Below are positions 1 through 7,602 of a stretch of 64,000 bases of DNA, one piece after another. The position numbers were made by a program, and so were the translations under genes. Origin of the DNA: Planctomycetaceae bacterium. Its GTDB lineage: Bacteria; Planctomycetota; Planctomycetia; Pirellulales; Lacipirellulaceae. The first letter of the stretch is position 1; the number at the start of each line of letters is the position of its first letter. Under the pieces are notes generated by a model, which ran no database searches, had not been told where the DNA came from, and saw only the letters and a program-made list of their open reading frames with translations. The stretch covers positions 62,001 to 126,000 of the forward strand of contig PABB01000068.1 in NCBI GenBank assembly GCA_002702655.1, read 5' to 3'.

Positions 1-1
1 T

Positions 2-709
2 GGCGTGGTGGACGCCTCGGGCCAGGCGGACCTGGCCAAGTGGATCGAAGCGGTGACGACCGATTCTGGCGTCAGCCGCGACCAGTACCTCCGCGACGCC
101 GTGTGGCCGTCGGCGGCGCTGAAGAAGTTGACCGCCAGCGAAGTGGTCGTCGACCAGACCGACCTGCAAAAAGGCTACGAAGCCAACTTTGGCGAGCGAG
201 TGATCTGCCGGGCGATCGTGCTGGACAACCTCCGCCGCGCCCAAGAGGTGTGGGACAAGGCCCGTCGTAACCCGTCGCTCGAGAACTTCGGCGACCTGGC
301 CGCAGAATACTCGATCGAGCCGACCTCCAAGGCGCTGCGCGGCGAGGTGCCCCCGCTGGGTCGCCACGGCGGTCAGCCGCAGTTGGAAAAGGTCGCCTTC
401 ACGCTGCAGCCCGGCCAGTTGTCCGGCATCGTGCAGGTCGAAGACAAGTTCGTCATCCTGCGAGCCGAGGGCCGCACCCAGTCGCAAGACCTGGGTCTGG
501 ACGATCCCGAGGTGCGCGAGATTCTCCAACGGGATATCTACGAGAAAAAGCTGCGCCTGGCGATGAGCCAGAAGTTCGAGGAGATCCGCTCGCGGGCCCG
601 CGTCGACAACTATCTGGCGGGCACCTCGTACGCTCCCGAGAAGGCCAGCGACGGCCAGGCGGAAATCCGCCAGGACACGGCCGTGCGGCCGACCTCCGGC
701 GTGCGGTAG
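2..709 (+). CDS. peptidylprolyl isomerase, parvulin type (5' partial)
   Basis: The reading frame is open from the window edge, so the true start lies upstream and only the last 235 or so residues are present. The middle (about residues 60-155) has the parvulin/rotamase layout: an arginine-rich start of the domain, a helix rich in Ala and Arg, then FGDLAAEYS, a glycine-rich stretch LGRHGGQ, a FTLQPGQLSGIV segment and the closing strand FVILRAEG. This is the pattern of PpiC/SurA-type periplasmic folding factors that isomerise prolyl bonds. The rest of the protein, including any signal peptide, is outside the window. A strong hairpin terminator follows 58 bp after the stop. Confidence 0.8.
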   Translation, partial: GVVDASGQADLAKWIEAVTTDSGVSRDQYLRDAVWPSAALKKLTASEVVVDQTDLQKGYEANFGERVICRAIVLDNLRRAQEVWDKARRNPSLENFGDLAAEYSIEPTSKALRGEVPPLGRHGGQPQLEKVAFTLQPGQLSGIVQVEDKFVILRAEGRTQSQDLGLDDPEVREILQRDIYEKKLRLAMSQKFEEIRSRARVDNYLAGTSYAPEKASDGQAEIRQDTAVRPTSGVR

Positions 710-734
710 TGCGAGCGGCGATGGCCCGGTCGTT

Positions 735-764
735 TTGACCGTCCATTCCTCGACACGGTATACT
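735..764 (+). promoter_or_regulatory. putative sigma-70-type promoter for the toxin-antitoxin-like pair
   Basis: TTGACC at 735-740 and TATACT at 759-764 are separated by 18 nt. Both boxes are close to consensus and lie upstream of the gene at 820. The predicted start of transcription (about 771) falls inside the terminator hairpin that follows, so the RNA would begin with part of that stem. Confidence 0.45.
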
Positions 765-766
765 AT

Positions 767-806
767 CAGGCAGGCGGACCGCGGCGGTCCGCCTGCCTGT
801 TTTTTG
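767..806 (+). terminator. intrinsic terminator after the isomerase gene
   Basis: A perfect 15-bp stem (767-781 with 785-799), a 3-nt loop CGG and six T residues at 800-805. This is the strongest intrinsic terminator in the window and fits termination of the upstream isomerase transcript. Confidence 0.85.
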
Positions 807-819
807 CTGGAAGCCCCGC

Positions 820-1077
820 ATGTCGACCGAGTCATCCGCCAGCGATTGGACCGCGTTTCAGCAGTTCGTCGCCGCTCGTCCCCAGGACGAGCTGGCCGGG
901 CTGACGTTGGAAGAGGGCGTCGAGCAGTTTCGGGCGTATCAGCAACAACTCCGCCAGCTTCAGACGAAGGTGCAGGTCGCCTTGCAGCAGAGCGAGCGCG
1001 GCGAGTCGAGTGAACTCGGCGACGAGTTCTTCACCGAAATCGACGACGAACTTCAGCGGCGCGGGATTCCCGATTAG
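820..1077 (+). CDS. small acidic protein, probable antitoxin of a ParE-like pair
   Basis: This 85-residue protein is acidic and helical, with heptad-like Leu/Gln spacing in the middle (FRAYQQQLRQLQTKV) and an acidic end. No ribbon-helix-helix or other DNA-binding motif is obvious. Its TAG stop is directly followed by the ATG of the ParE-like gene (no spacer), the usual tight coupling of a type II toxin-antitoxin operon. The antitoxin role is inferred from position and size; by sequence alone it would be hypothetical. Confidence 0.6.
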   Translation: MSTESSASDWTAFQQFVAARPQDELAGLTLEEGVEQFRAYQQQLRQLQTKVQVALQQSERGESSELGDEFFTEIDDELQRRGIPD

Positions 1078-1392
1078 ATGGCCCGCGCGCTGTGGACAGA
1101 GGCGGCTCGTGCCGACCTGCGGTCGATCCTCCTGGAGATTGCCGAGGGCAGCGGCCGACGTGCTGTCGCCAAACGGCTGGGCCGGGAGATTCGCGCCGAG
1201 GCGAGGCTTCGTGCCGGCATTCCGTTGGGCGGTCAAACTTATCCTGAACTTGGTCCAGGCTGCCGCGGTTTCACGTTTCGGCGGTGGCTGGTCGTCTACA
1301 TTCCGCGCGACGACGGCATCGAGATCCTGGCTGTGGTCGACGGCGCCCGGGATTTCGGCCAAGTTGTCCGCGGGCGGACCAGCGAACCCTAG
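1078..1392 (+). CDS. ParE/RelE-superfamily toxin-like protein
   Basis: A 104-residue protein with the plasmid-stabilisation (ParE/RelE) fold pattern. It opens with LWTEAARADLRSIL (the usual start, where two helices are introduced), has a glycine and arginine segment around GCRGFTFRRWLVVY, and ends in a strand IEILAVVDGARDF, matching the family ending where a strand is followed by a catalytic or stabilising basic residue. Toxins of this family act on DNA gyrase (ParE) or on ribosome-bound mRNA (RelE); which one cannot be told here. It starts immediately after the probable antitoxin stop. Confidence 0.75.
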   Translation: MARALWTEAARADLRSILLEIAEGSGRRAVAKRLGREIRAEARLRAGIPLGGQTYPELGPGCRGFTFRRWLVVYIPRDDGIEILAVVDGARDFGQVVRGRTSEP

Positions 1393-1504
1393 CCGAGTTG
1401 GATAGTCTTATCGACTATTCGGGCGTATATTCGCGTAACCGTTGCAGCGGAATAGCCAACGCAGCGGCAATTCGCCCCCGTCAATTGCAGTCTCGTTGAG
1501 AAAC

Positions 1505-2767
1505 ATGACCTCGCCGACCTCCGACCCCACGCCCCCGTTCCGCATTGAAGTCGCCCAGCGGGTGCAGCGGTTGCCGCCCTACATGTTCGGGCGGATCAAC
1601 GCGATGCTGTACGACAAGCGCCGCGCGGGGGACGACGTCATCGACCTGGGCATGGGCAACCCCAGCGACCCGCCCGAGGACCTGGTCATTCAGAAGCTGG
1701 CCGAGGCCGCCAGCGATCCCGACAACCACGGCTACTCGAAGAACGTCGGCATCGCCAACCTGCGTCGCGAGGTGGGCGCCAAGTACTTCAAGAAGTACGG
1801 CGTGCGGCTCGACCCCGACAACGAGGTGATCGTCTGCCTGGGCTCCAAAGAAGGCTTCTCGCACATGTGCCTGGCCCTGATGGGCCCCGGCGACACGGCG
1901 ATCGTGCCGGCGCCCTACTTTCCGATCCACGTCTACGCGGTCGCGCTGGCGGCGGGCAACGTGATCGCGTTGGAGGTGGGCGACAGCGACAAGTTCCTGT
2001 CGAACATCGCCTACACCTGCGAGCATCTTTATCCCAAGCCGAAGATGCTGATTCTCAACTACCCGCACAACCCCTCCAGCGTGGTGGTCGAGCAGGCGTT
2101 CTTCGACGAAGTGGTCAAGCTGGCGCGCAAGTACAACTTCATGGTGCTGAGCGACTTTGCCTACGCCGACGTCGCGTTCGACGGCTACAAGCCGCCCAGC
2201 TTCCTCGCCTCGCCGGGCGCCCGCGACGTGGGCGTCGAGTTCACCACCATGAGCAAGGGCTACAACATGGCCGGCTGGCGGGTGGGCTATTGCTGCGGCA
2301 ACCGCGAGATGATCTCCGCCCTGGCCACGATCAAGGGCTACTACGACTACGGCATGTTCCAGGCAATCCAGATCGCCGCGATCATGGCCCTGCGGCACAC
2401 CGACGCGGCGGTCGAGGAGCAGTCCAAAATCTACGAAAGCCGCCGCGACGCGCTGTGCGAAGGACTGTCGCGGCTGGGCTGGGACATCACGCCCCCGAAG
2501 GCCGGCATGTTCGTCTGGGCGCCGATCCCCGAACCGTGGCGCAGCCGCATGAGCACCATGGATTTTGCGATGATGCTGCTGGAGAAGGGCAACGTGGCGG
2601 TCAGCCCGGGCAGCGGCTTCGGGCCGACCGGCGAAGGCTACCTGCGGATGTCGTTGGTGGAAAACGAAAACCGCCTGCGGCAAGCGGTGCGGCAGATTAA
2701 GCAGTGTTTGCGCGAGGCGGAAGGGGAGTTCACGGCAAGCACAGTGCCAGCCCAACAGACGACATGA
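1505..2767 (+). CDS. alaC: PLP-dependent aminotransferase, AlaC type
   Basis: A class I/II aminotransferase of 420 residues, the normal length. It shows the N-terminal [11 protein letters not shown] and DLGMGNP motifs, [24 protein letters not shown], the [12 protein letters not shown] segment and the PLP lysine in [16 protein letters not shown] (K251). These match the E. coli AlaC glutamate-pyruvate aminotransferase motif by motif, so alanine synthesis from pyruvate is the likely role; the related LL-diaminopimelate aminotransferases are the main alternative. The ATG at 1505 is chosen over an upstream start at 1442 because homology begins shortly after it. An imperfect inverted repeat around TAGTC/GACTA lies in the gap upstream (1402-1420). 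Confidence 0.85.
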   Translation: MTSPTSDPTPPFRIEVAQRVQRLPPYMFGRINAMLYDKRRAGDDVIDLGMGNPSDPPEDLVIQKLAEAASDPDNHGYSKNVGIANLRREVGAKYFKKYGVRLDPDNEVIVCLGSKEGFSHMCLALMGPGDTAIVPAPYFPIHVYAVALAAGNVIALEVGDSDKFLSNIAYTCEHLYPKPKMLILNYPHNPSSVVVEQAFFDEVVKLARKYNFMVLSDFAYADVAFDGYKPPSFLASPGARDVGVEFTTMSKGYNMAGWRVGYCCGNREMISALATIKGYYDYGMFQAIQIAAIMALRHTDAAVEEQSKIYESRRDALCEGLSRLGWDITPPKAGMFVWAPIPEPWRSRMSTMDFAMMLLEKGNVAVSPGSGFGPTGEGYLRMSLVENENRLRQAVRQIKQCLREAEGEFTASTVPAQQTT

Positions 2768-2786
2768 TCAAGACAAGCGCAAGTCC

Positions 2787-3185
2787 TTGAGGCCTCTCAT
2801 GGCCGCAGTCACTTCCCTGGTGTTCAACATTTTTTTGTGTGTGCTGCTAGGTGTAATTCTTGCCACGCAGGAGTTGCCACTGGCAATTATCCTCGCAGGT
2901 CTGGGCGCGTGGGTGCTGCTGCTGGTCAAGTGGTTTGTGAATCGCCAGCGCGCTGAAACCATCACGTCGAAGGGAGAGTGGATTGGGCTTGTTTGCCTCG
3001 TGCTTGTTTTGGTCGGAGCCCACCTTGCGCCAGTCAAGACGTACACGACGGTACTGGACATGCCAGTCAGTCTGCCGAGGCAATCTGTGTCGCTCGGCGA
3101 ATTAGACGGGCCGCAAAGCCAGTCGGTCACGAACCTTCGATTCGTTCTCGTCGATATTGATCGGCCGATCCGTCGCTTGATTTGA
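2787..3185 (+). CDS. small hypothetical membrane protein
   Basis: A 132-residue protein with three hydrophobic segments (about residues 7-26, 30-51 and 66-84), the first two joined by a short ELP turn. It ends in a soluble tail without a recognisable domain. An internal ATG at 2799 could also be the start. It begins 19 bp after the aminotransferase stop, but codon use and base composition look less GC-biased than the neighbours, as in the two small genes that follow. I recognise no family. Confidence 0.5.
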   Translation: MRPLMAAVTSLVFNIFLCVLLGVILATQELPLAIILAGLGAWVLLLVKWFVNRQRAETITSKGEWIGLVCLVLVLVGAHLAPVKTYTTVLDMPVSLPRQSVSLGELDGPQSQSVTNLRFVLVDIDRPIRRLI

Positions 3186-3187
3186 CG

Positions 3188-3358
3188 ATGGACACGGTCA
3201 TTGAGTTTCCGTGTGTCGATTTGACGCTTCGTGAATTCATCGCTGCGATTGAATCTCAAACGCCGCTGCGGCACGCATTCCATAGATATTGGCATGGCTA
3301 TACGATTCTGAGGGGCGCGCGTTGCTACTGGCCGCTCAAGTTCACAATGCCACAATAG
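3188..3358 (+). CDS. very small hypothetical protein (56 aa)
   Basis: An ATG two bases after the stop of the membrane-protein gene opens a 56-residue frame. It begins MDTVIEFPCVDLTLREFI, contains a basic, aromatic middle (HAFHRYWHGYTI) and ends in LKFTMPQ before TAG. The spacing suggests translational coupling to the preceding gene. No family is recognised; a chance frame cannot be excluded at this length. Confidence 0.35.
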   Translation: MDTVIEFPCVDLTLREFIAAIESQTPLRHAFHRYWHGYTILRGARCYWPLKFTMPQ

Positions 3359-3436
3359 ACGCACCATTAGAGGTAGGCACGCCAGCGACCATAGCCATTT
3401 AAGCCCGGCTGCGACATTTCCTCAACGGAACTTCCG

Positions 3437-3730
3437 ATGAAACCGCTTGACCCGCCGCACGTAATTGAGGATGACCCAAGAGCAACGGAGCTTCTTCGCC
3501 TGTGGGCCGCCAACGGCAAACTCACTGTCGCAATGAACGTGGGATGCTGGCATGAACAGGGCCACGACGAGGCCCGTGCATGGGGAGTCGTGGCTGCGGA
3601 CTTCGCAAAGCATGTGGCAAGGGCCTTGTCTCAGCGCTACGGCGAATCGCAGGCCGATGTGATAGAGGAATTCCGGGCCGCATTTCTGGCTGAGCTGAAC
3701 GACTGGACGTCAGACGTATCGGGGGAATGA
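3437..3730 (+). CDS. DUF5076 family protein
   Basis: A 97-residue soluble protein. The sequence ATELLRLWAANGKLTVAMN, followed by a Trp, EARAWGVVAADFAKHVARA and an amphipathic C-terminal helix, matches the compact DUF5076 pattern of small bacterial proteins. The biochemical function of that family is unknown. It stands alone between two hypothetical genes and the dioxygenase gene, with no promoter I would defend. Confidence 0.65.
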   Translation: MKPLDPPHVIEDDPRATELLRLWAANGKLTVAMNVGCWHEQGHDEARAWGVVAADFAKHVARALSQRYGESQADVIEEFRAAFLAELNDWTSDVSGE

Positions 3731-3805
3731 GCCCAGATTGTGTGTTGAATATGCCACTCGGATCTCGGGAGTCGTGGATTCTGTTCTGACCCAAAATGCG
3801 GAAGT

Positions 3806-4591
3806 ATGCCGATGCCACGCCAATTCAACGATGAGACCGTCGCCGAGTATCGCCAACACGGCTTTGTCGTCGTCCCTCAACTCTTCGACGTCGAGGAGAT
3901 TGACCTGTTGCGGCGCTGTGCGAAGGAGGATCAGGCGCTCGATGCGCAGTCGTTCGACCGCGCCGACGGCGAGGGGGGCCGCGTGCGGTTGTCGTTGTGG
4001 AATTATCCCAGCGACGAGATCTACGGCATGATCGCCCGCTGCCGGCGGGTGGTCGACGCGGCGGAGCAGCTGCTGGAGGACGAGGCGTACCACTACCACT
4101 CGAAGATGATCATGAAGCAGGCCCGCACCGGCGGGGCGTGGGCGTGGCATCAGGATTACGGCTACTGGTACAACAACGGCGTGCTGACGCCCAACCTGTG
4201 CAGCGTGTTCATCGCGGTCGATCCCGCGACCCGGGAGAATGGTTGCATGCAGGTGCTCGCCGGGTCGCATCACATGGGGCGAGTGAATCACGGCAAGGTC
4301 GGCGAGCAGACCGGCGCCGATCCCGAGCGTGTGGCGGTGGCATGCGAGCGGTACGAGCTGAAATACGTGGAGATGGCGCCCGGCGACGCGTTGTTCTTTC
4401 ACAGCAACCTGCTGCACCGCAGCGACCAGAACCACTCGGACCACGACCGCTGGGCGCTGATCTGTTGCTACAACGCCCGCAGCAACGACCCGTACAAAGA
4501 GGGCGAGCACCCCGGGTACAATCCGCTGGAGAAGGTCGACGACGACGCGGTGCGCGCAGCGGGCCGGCGGCGGCTGGGGAGTACATCGTAG
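3806..4591 (+). CDS. phytanoyl-CoA dioxygenase (PhyH) family protein
   Basis: A 261-residue Fe(II)/2-oxoglutarate oxygenase. The iron-binding facial triad is visible as H115-Q-D117 in AWHQDYGYW and H204 in FFHSNLLHRSDQN, and R215 in DHDRW sits where the family binds 2-oxoglutarate. The N-terminal GFVVVPQLFDVEEI is the typical opening strand and helix. Bacterial members hydroxylate diverse small molecules; the substrate cannot be predicted. A second ATG at 3812 is equally possible. The oxidoreductase gene downstream may act in the same catabolic step, which is only suggested by adjacency. Confidence 0.85.
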   Translation: MPMPRQFNDETVAEYRQHGFVVVPQLFDVEEIDLLRRCAKEDQALDAQSFDRADGEGGRVRLSLWNYPSDEIYGMIARCRRVVDAAEQLLEDEAYHYHSKMIMKQARTGGAWAWHQDYGYWYNNGVLTPNLCSVFIAVDPATRENGCMQVLAGSHHMGRVNHGKVGEQTGADPERVAVACERYELKYVEMAPGDALFFHSNLLHRSDQNHSDHDRWALICCYNARSNDPYKEGEHPGYNPLEKVDDDAVRAAGRRRLGSTS

Positions 4592-4670
4592 CGCGGTGAA
4601 CCACACCGCGTTCGACGCGCAACGGGCGCCCCTAGCCGGCGGCCTACGGCCGCCGCTGAATCGCGGTCGT
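4592..4670. repeat. three short hairpins after the dioxygenase gene
   Basis: Three perfect small palindromes follow one another directly after the stop codon: CGCGGTG/CACCGCG with a 5-nt loop (4592-4610), CGGCGGCC/GGCCGCCG with a 3-nt loop (4637-4655), and AATCGCG/CGCGATT (from 4659). None is followed by a T-run, so a simple intrinsic terminator is not supported. Confidence 0.5.
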
Positions 4671-4701
4671 CGCGATTGTGTTCGCGTTGAGTTCGAGCAC
4701 T

Positions 4702-4725
4702 CCGGCCCGCGTAGCGGCCCGGCTA
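4702..4725 (+). repeat. 24-nt interspersed repeat, copy 1
   Basis: This GC-rich 24-mer (CCGGCCCGCG, TAGCGG, CCCGGCTA) recurs identically at 56915-56938. It is partly self-complementary (CGGGCC/GGCCCG) and lies in a gap upstream of a start codon in the first copy and near a gene start in the second. Confidence 0.6.
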
Positions 4726-4761
4726 TGGGAACATGAAACGTGCGTGGCAGAAGGGCATGGC

Positions 4762-5841
4762 ATGAAACCGCTGCGAGTCGTGGGCGTCAACTTCGCCCAC
4801 ATGCACATGGGCGACAATCTGCGGATGGCGGCCGCGCATCCCGACTGCGAGGTCGTCGGCATCTGCGACGAGTCGCCGGCAACCATGCAGGACGCGGTGG
4901 CCGACTTGAAGCTCCCGGCCGAGCGGATCTTCACCGACTACCGCCAGTGCCTGGAGTCGACGCGCCCCGATCTGGCGATCCTCTGCCCGCCCACGGCCGA
5001 GCACGCGCTGTGGACCGAGCGGGTCGCCGAGTACGACGTGGCCGTGATGATCGAAAAGCCGTTCGCCGCGTCGCTGGCTGACGCCGATCGCATGATTGCC
5101 GCGGTCGAAGGGCGCGGGCAGTTGCTCGCGGTGAACTGGCCGCTCACATGGTCGCCGCCGCATCGCACGGCCAAACGGCTGATCGACGAGGGCCGCATCG
5201 GCACGCTGCTGCAGGTGCACTACTACGGCGGCAACCGCGGCCCGCTGTGGCACACGGCTCACAAGCACGAGCGCACCGCCGAGCAGGTCGCCGCTGAGAA
5301 GCCGACCAGTTGGTTCTACCAGCGCGCTCACGGCGGCGGGTCGATGCTCGATTACCTGGGCTACGGCGCCACGCTGGGGACGTGGCTTATGGACGGCCGT
5401 CGTCCGCTGGACGTGACCGCCATGGTCGATCGGCCGGCCGGGTTGGAGGTCGACGAGCAGAGCGTGACCATCGCCCGCTACGAGACGGGGCTATCGAAGT
5501 TCGAAACCCGCTGGGGCACGTTCACCGACCCGTGGACGCATCAGACGCAGCCGCGGTGCGGATTTATCCTGGTGGGCGAGGCGGGCACGATCGCCAGTGC
5601 CGATTACGCCGAGTCGATTCAACTGCAGACGGCCGAGCACCCCGCGGGCGTCGCCGTGCCGTGCGACAAACTCGCGCCGCCGTATCAGAACCCGGTGCAG
5701 AACGTCGTCGCCTGCCTGCGCGAGGGGGCGGCATTGGCCGGACCGCTCACGCCCGCCATCAGCCGGATCGGGCAGGAGATCATCGACGCGGCGGTCCAGA
5801 GCGCCCAATCGGGCCGCACGGTGTCGCTGCCGGCAGGGTAG
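4762..5841 (+). CDS. Gfo/Idh/MocA family oxidoreductase
   Basis: A 359-residue NAD(P)-dependent oxidoreductase. The N-terminal Rossmann unit carries VVGVNFAHMHMGDN instead of a textbook GxGxxG, followed by CEVVGICDE. The family signature EKPF is at residues 98-101 and the C-terminal alpha/beta domain starts with HYYGGNRGPLW. Members oxidise or isomerise sugars, inositols and related polyols; the substrate is unknown. The ATG at 4762 is used because it sits directly before the first Rossmann strand; an upstream in-frame ATG would add residues unlike the family. Confidence 0.8.
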   Translation: MKPLRVVGVNFAHMHMGDNLRMAAAHPDCEVVGICDESPATMQDAVADLKLPAERIFTDYRQCLESTRPDLAILCPPTAEHALWTERVAEYDVAVMIEKPFAASLADADRMIAAVEGRGQLLAVNWPLTWSPPHRTAKRLIDEGRIGTLLQVHYYGGNRGPLWHTAHKHERTAEQVAAEKPTSWFYQRAHGGGSMLDYLGYGATLGTWLMDGRRPLDVTAMVDRPAGLEVDEQSVTIARYETGLSKFETRWGTFTDPWTHQTQPRCGFILVGEAGTIASADYAESIQLQTAEHPAGVAVPCDKLAPPYQNPVQNVVACLREGAALAGPLTPAISRIGQEIIDAAVQSAQSGRTVSLPAG

Positions 5842-5929
5842 CGGCGGCAGAGAGCGCGGCTCCGCCGAGCCCTGCTGTCGCCGGCTGAATTCGTCTCGCT
5901 GCCGGTTTCGAGAATTCGCCGAAATCTGC

Positions 5930-5959
5930 TTGACGCCGCCCGGCGACAAGTGTTATATA
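5930..5959 (+). promoter_or_regulatory. putative promoter of the gntR-ABC operon
   Basis: TTGACG (5930-5935) and an AT-rich TATATA box (5954-5959) are 18 nt apart and lie about 150 bp before the regulator ATG. The AT-rich box stands out in this GC-rich region. Autoregulation by the GntR protein is typical for this operon type but no operator is assigned. Confidence 0.5.
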
Positions 5960-6069
5960 TCTGTAATCACTTGGCGGGGCGCGGTGAAATTGGCGCGCGG
6001 TGCCAGGTGGCGCTGGCCGCCGTGGCCGGCGGCGCTAAGGTGCGATGCCGCGCGCGCGAGCTCTTCGCC

Positions 6070-6097
6070 AATCACCAATAACTAGTCACCATTCACC
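6070..6097 (+). repeat. heptanucleotide array before the gntR start
   Basis: Four units in exact 7-nt phase: AATCACC, AATAACT, AGTCACC, ATTCACC. The array ends ten bases before the ATG of the regulator gene. Three of the words recur in the array at 55930-55957. Confidence 0.75.
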
Positions 6098-6107
6098 GGC
6101 GCAAGCC

Positions 6108-6539
6108 ATGTTCCTGCGCATCGAAAAAGGCTCGGCGGTGCCGATCTCGCGGCAGTTGGCGGCGCAGATCGAGGCGCTCGTCTCGGCCGGGAATCTCGCG
6201 CCCGGCGCGAAGCTGCCGTCGGTTCGCGAGTTGGCCCGGCAGTTGGCCGTCAACCAGAACACCGTGCTGCGCGTGTACGAGCGGCTGGCCCGCGAGGGGT
6301 TGCTCGACATGCGGCAAGGGCAGGGGACCTTCGTCGCGGCGCGACCCAAGGGCGCCGCCTTGAAAGGCCGCCGTGCGAAGCTCGCCGAGGAACTGCGGCA
6401 AATCGCGCGGCAAGGGATGGCCCTGGGCCTGTCGCCCGACGAATTGCACGAGCTGCTGTCCGAAGTGCTCGCCGAGCCCGCCACGCAAAATCACATTGCC
6501 CAAATCGCCGCCCAACAAGTCGCGGAGAACCCGTCATGA
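6108..6539 (+). CDS. GntR family transcriptional regulator, YtrA type
   Basis: A 143-residue regulator with an N-terminal winged helix-turn-helix: VPISRQLAAQIEALVSAG, LPSVRELARQLAVNQNTVLRVYERLAREG and GQGTFVA (about residues 10-75). The short helical C-terminus is too small for an effector domain such as FCD or UTRA, which defines the YtrA subfamily. Such regulators usually repress the ABC transporter genes next to them, and here the ATPase gene overlaps the stop by 4 bp (ATGA), showing one operon. The ATG at 6108 is supported by the conserved FLRIEKGSAVPISRQL start. Confidence 0.88.
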   Translation: MFLRIEKGSAVPISRQLAAQIEALVSAGNLAPGAKLPSVRELARQLAVNQNTVLRVYERLAREGLLDMRQGQGTFVAARPKGAALKGRRAKLAEELRQIARQGMALGLSPDELHELLSEVLAEPATQNHIAQIAAQQVAENPS

Positions 6540-7465
6540 GTGCCGCCATCGAGATGCATGCCGTCGACAAAGCGTTCCGTCGCCAGCGGGTGCTGGCCGA
6601 CATGTCGCTGAAGGTCGAACAAGGGCAGACGTTCGCGTTCTTGGGGCGCAACGGCGCGGGCAAGACGACAACCATCCGCATGTTGCTGGGGCTGCTGCAG
6701 CGGGACGCGGGGGCGATCAGCGTGTTGGGGATCGACCCGGCAGAGGACCCGCTGGCGATCCGCGCCCGCACCGGCTATCTCGCCGAAGACCAAGAGATGT
6801 ACGGCTGGATGCGGGTCGACGAGATCATCCGCTTCGTCGCGCCGTTCTACGGCACGTGGGACCACGACCTGGCGCTGAAATATGTGCGCGAGTTCGAGCT
6901 GCCGTTGGCCCAGAAGATCAAGACGCTGTCGAAGGGGCAGACGGTGCGGCTGGGGCTGGTGCTCGCACTGGCGCACCGGCCGGAGTTGGTCATTCTGGAC
7001 GACCCCGCGTTGGGGCTCGACCCGGTGATGCGGCGGCAGTTCAACCGCGACCTGATCACGCACCTGCAGGGCGAGGGCCGCACGGTGTTTTACAGTTCGC
7101 ACCTGCTGTACGAGGTGGAGCCGGTGGCCGACGTGGTGGCGATCCTCGACGGCGGCCGGGTCGTGCGGCAGACCGACACCGAAACATTGCGCCGCGACGT
7201 GAAGCAGTTTGTCCTCTCGTCGTCGGCCCTCGCCGCGGTGCGTGACGATCTGGCGATGTTGGATCTGCAGCATGCGAATGACGAGGCGGCGGTCACGGTC
7301 GAGAACGCCGGGGCCGCCACGGCGCTGTTGGGGCGCGAGGGGCTGGAACATCGGGTGGTCGATTTGAACCTGGACGAGATCTTCGCCGCGTACGTGTCGG
7401 GGACGATCGATCAGGCGTCCGCGGCGCCACCGTCGCTGGCGGCCGTAGGCGAGGAAGAAGGCTAA
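6536..7465 (+). CDS. ABC transporter ATP-binding protein, YtrB/ABC-2 type
   Basis: A 309-residue ATPase with Walker A GRNGAGKT (residues 37-44), the Q-loop, a variant signature LSKGQTVRLGL and a Walker B ending VILDDP, where Asp replaces the usual catalytic Glu after Walker B. The switch His is in YSSHLLYEVE. After about residue 215 an extra domain follows that resembles the C-terminal region of ABC-2 ATPases. It is translationally coupled to the regulator gene and drives the permease encoded next. The Asp-for-Glu change is known in some export ATPases and may lower the hydrolysis rate. Confidence 0.9.
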   Translation: MSAAIEMHAVDKAFRRQRVLADMSLKVEQGQTFAFLGRNGAGKTTTIRMLLGLLQRDAGAISVLGIDPAEDPLAIRARTGYLAEDQEMYGWMRVDEIIRFVAPFYGTWDHDLALKYVREFELPLAQKIKTLSKGQTVRLGLVLALAHRPELVILDDPALGLDPVMRRQFNRDLITHLQGEGRTVFYSSHLLYEVEPVADVVAILDGGRVVRQTDTETLRRDVKQFVLSSSALAAVRDDLAMLDLQHANDEAAVTVENAGAATALLGREGLEHRVVDLNLDEIFAAYVSGTIDQASAAPPSLAAVGEEEG

Positions 7466-7491
7466 CCAACTGCAGACAGACAGCAACATCG

Positions 7492-7566
7492 CGTGCCACG
7501 GCTCTGTGAGCCGTGTGAAGTGCTAGCCGTTTCCCCACTGCGCACGGCTCACAGTGCCGTGGCACG
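7492..7566. repeat. twin-hairpin GTGCCAC element, subfamily 1, copy a
   Basis: The left arm (7492-7515) and right arm (7543-7566) are near-perfect inverted copies. Each arm is itself a hairpin, CACGGCTC/GAGCCGTG with a 3-nt loop. The 27-nt centre is unique. Located between the ATPase and permease genes of one operon. Related copies are at 44347 and 55843. Confidence 0.85.
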
Positions 7567-7602
7567 CGTTTTCAACTCGCAGCTTGCGAGACGAGGCTCA
7601 CC

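Noticed and set aside
820..1392. Interpreting the pair as an Mre/Hic-type or nuclease-based system
   Set aside because: The second protein matches ParE/RelE features and nothing in either protein suggests another toxin class.
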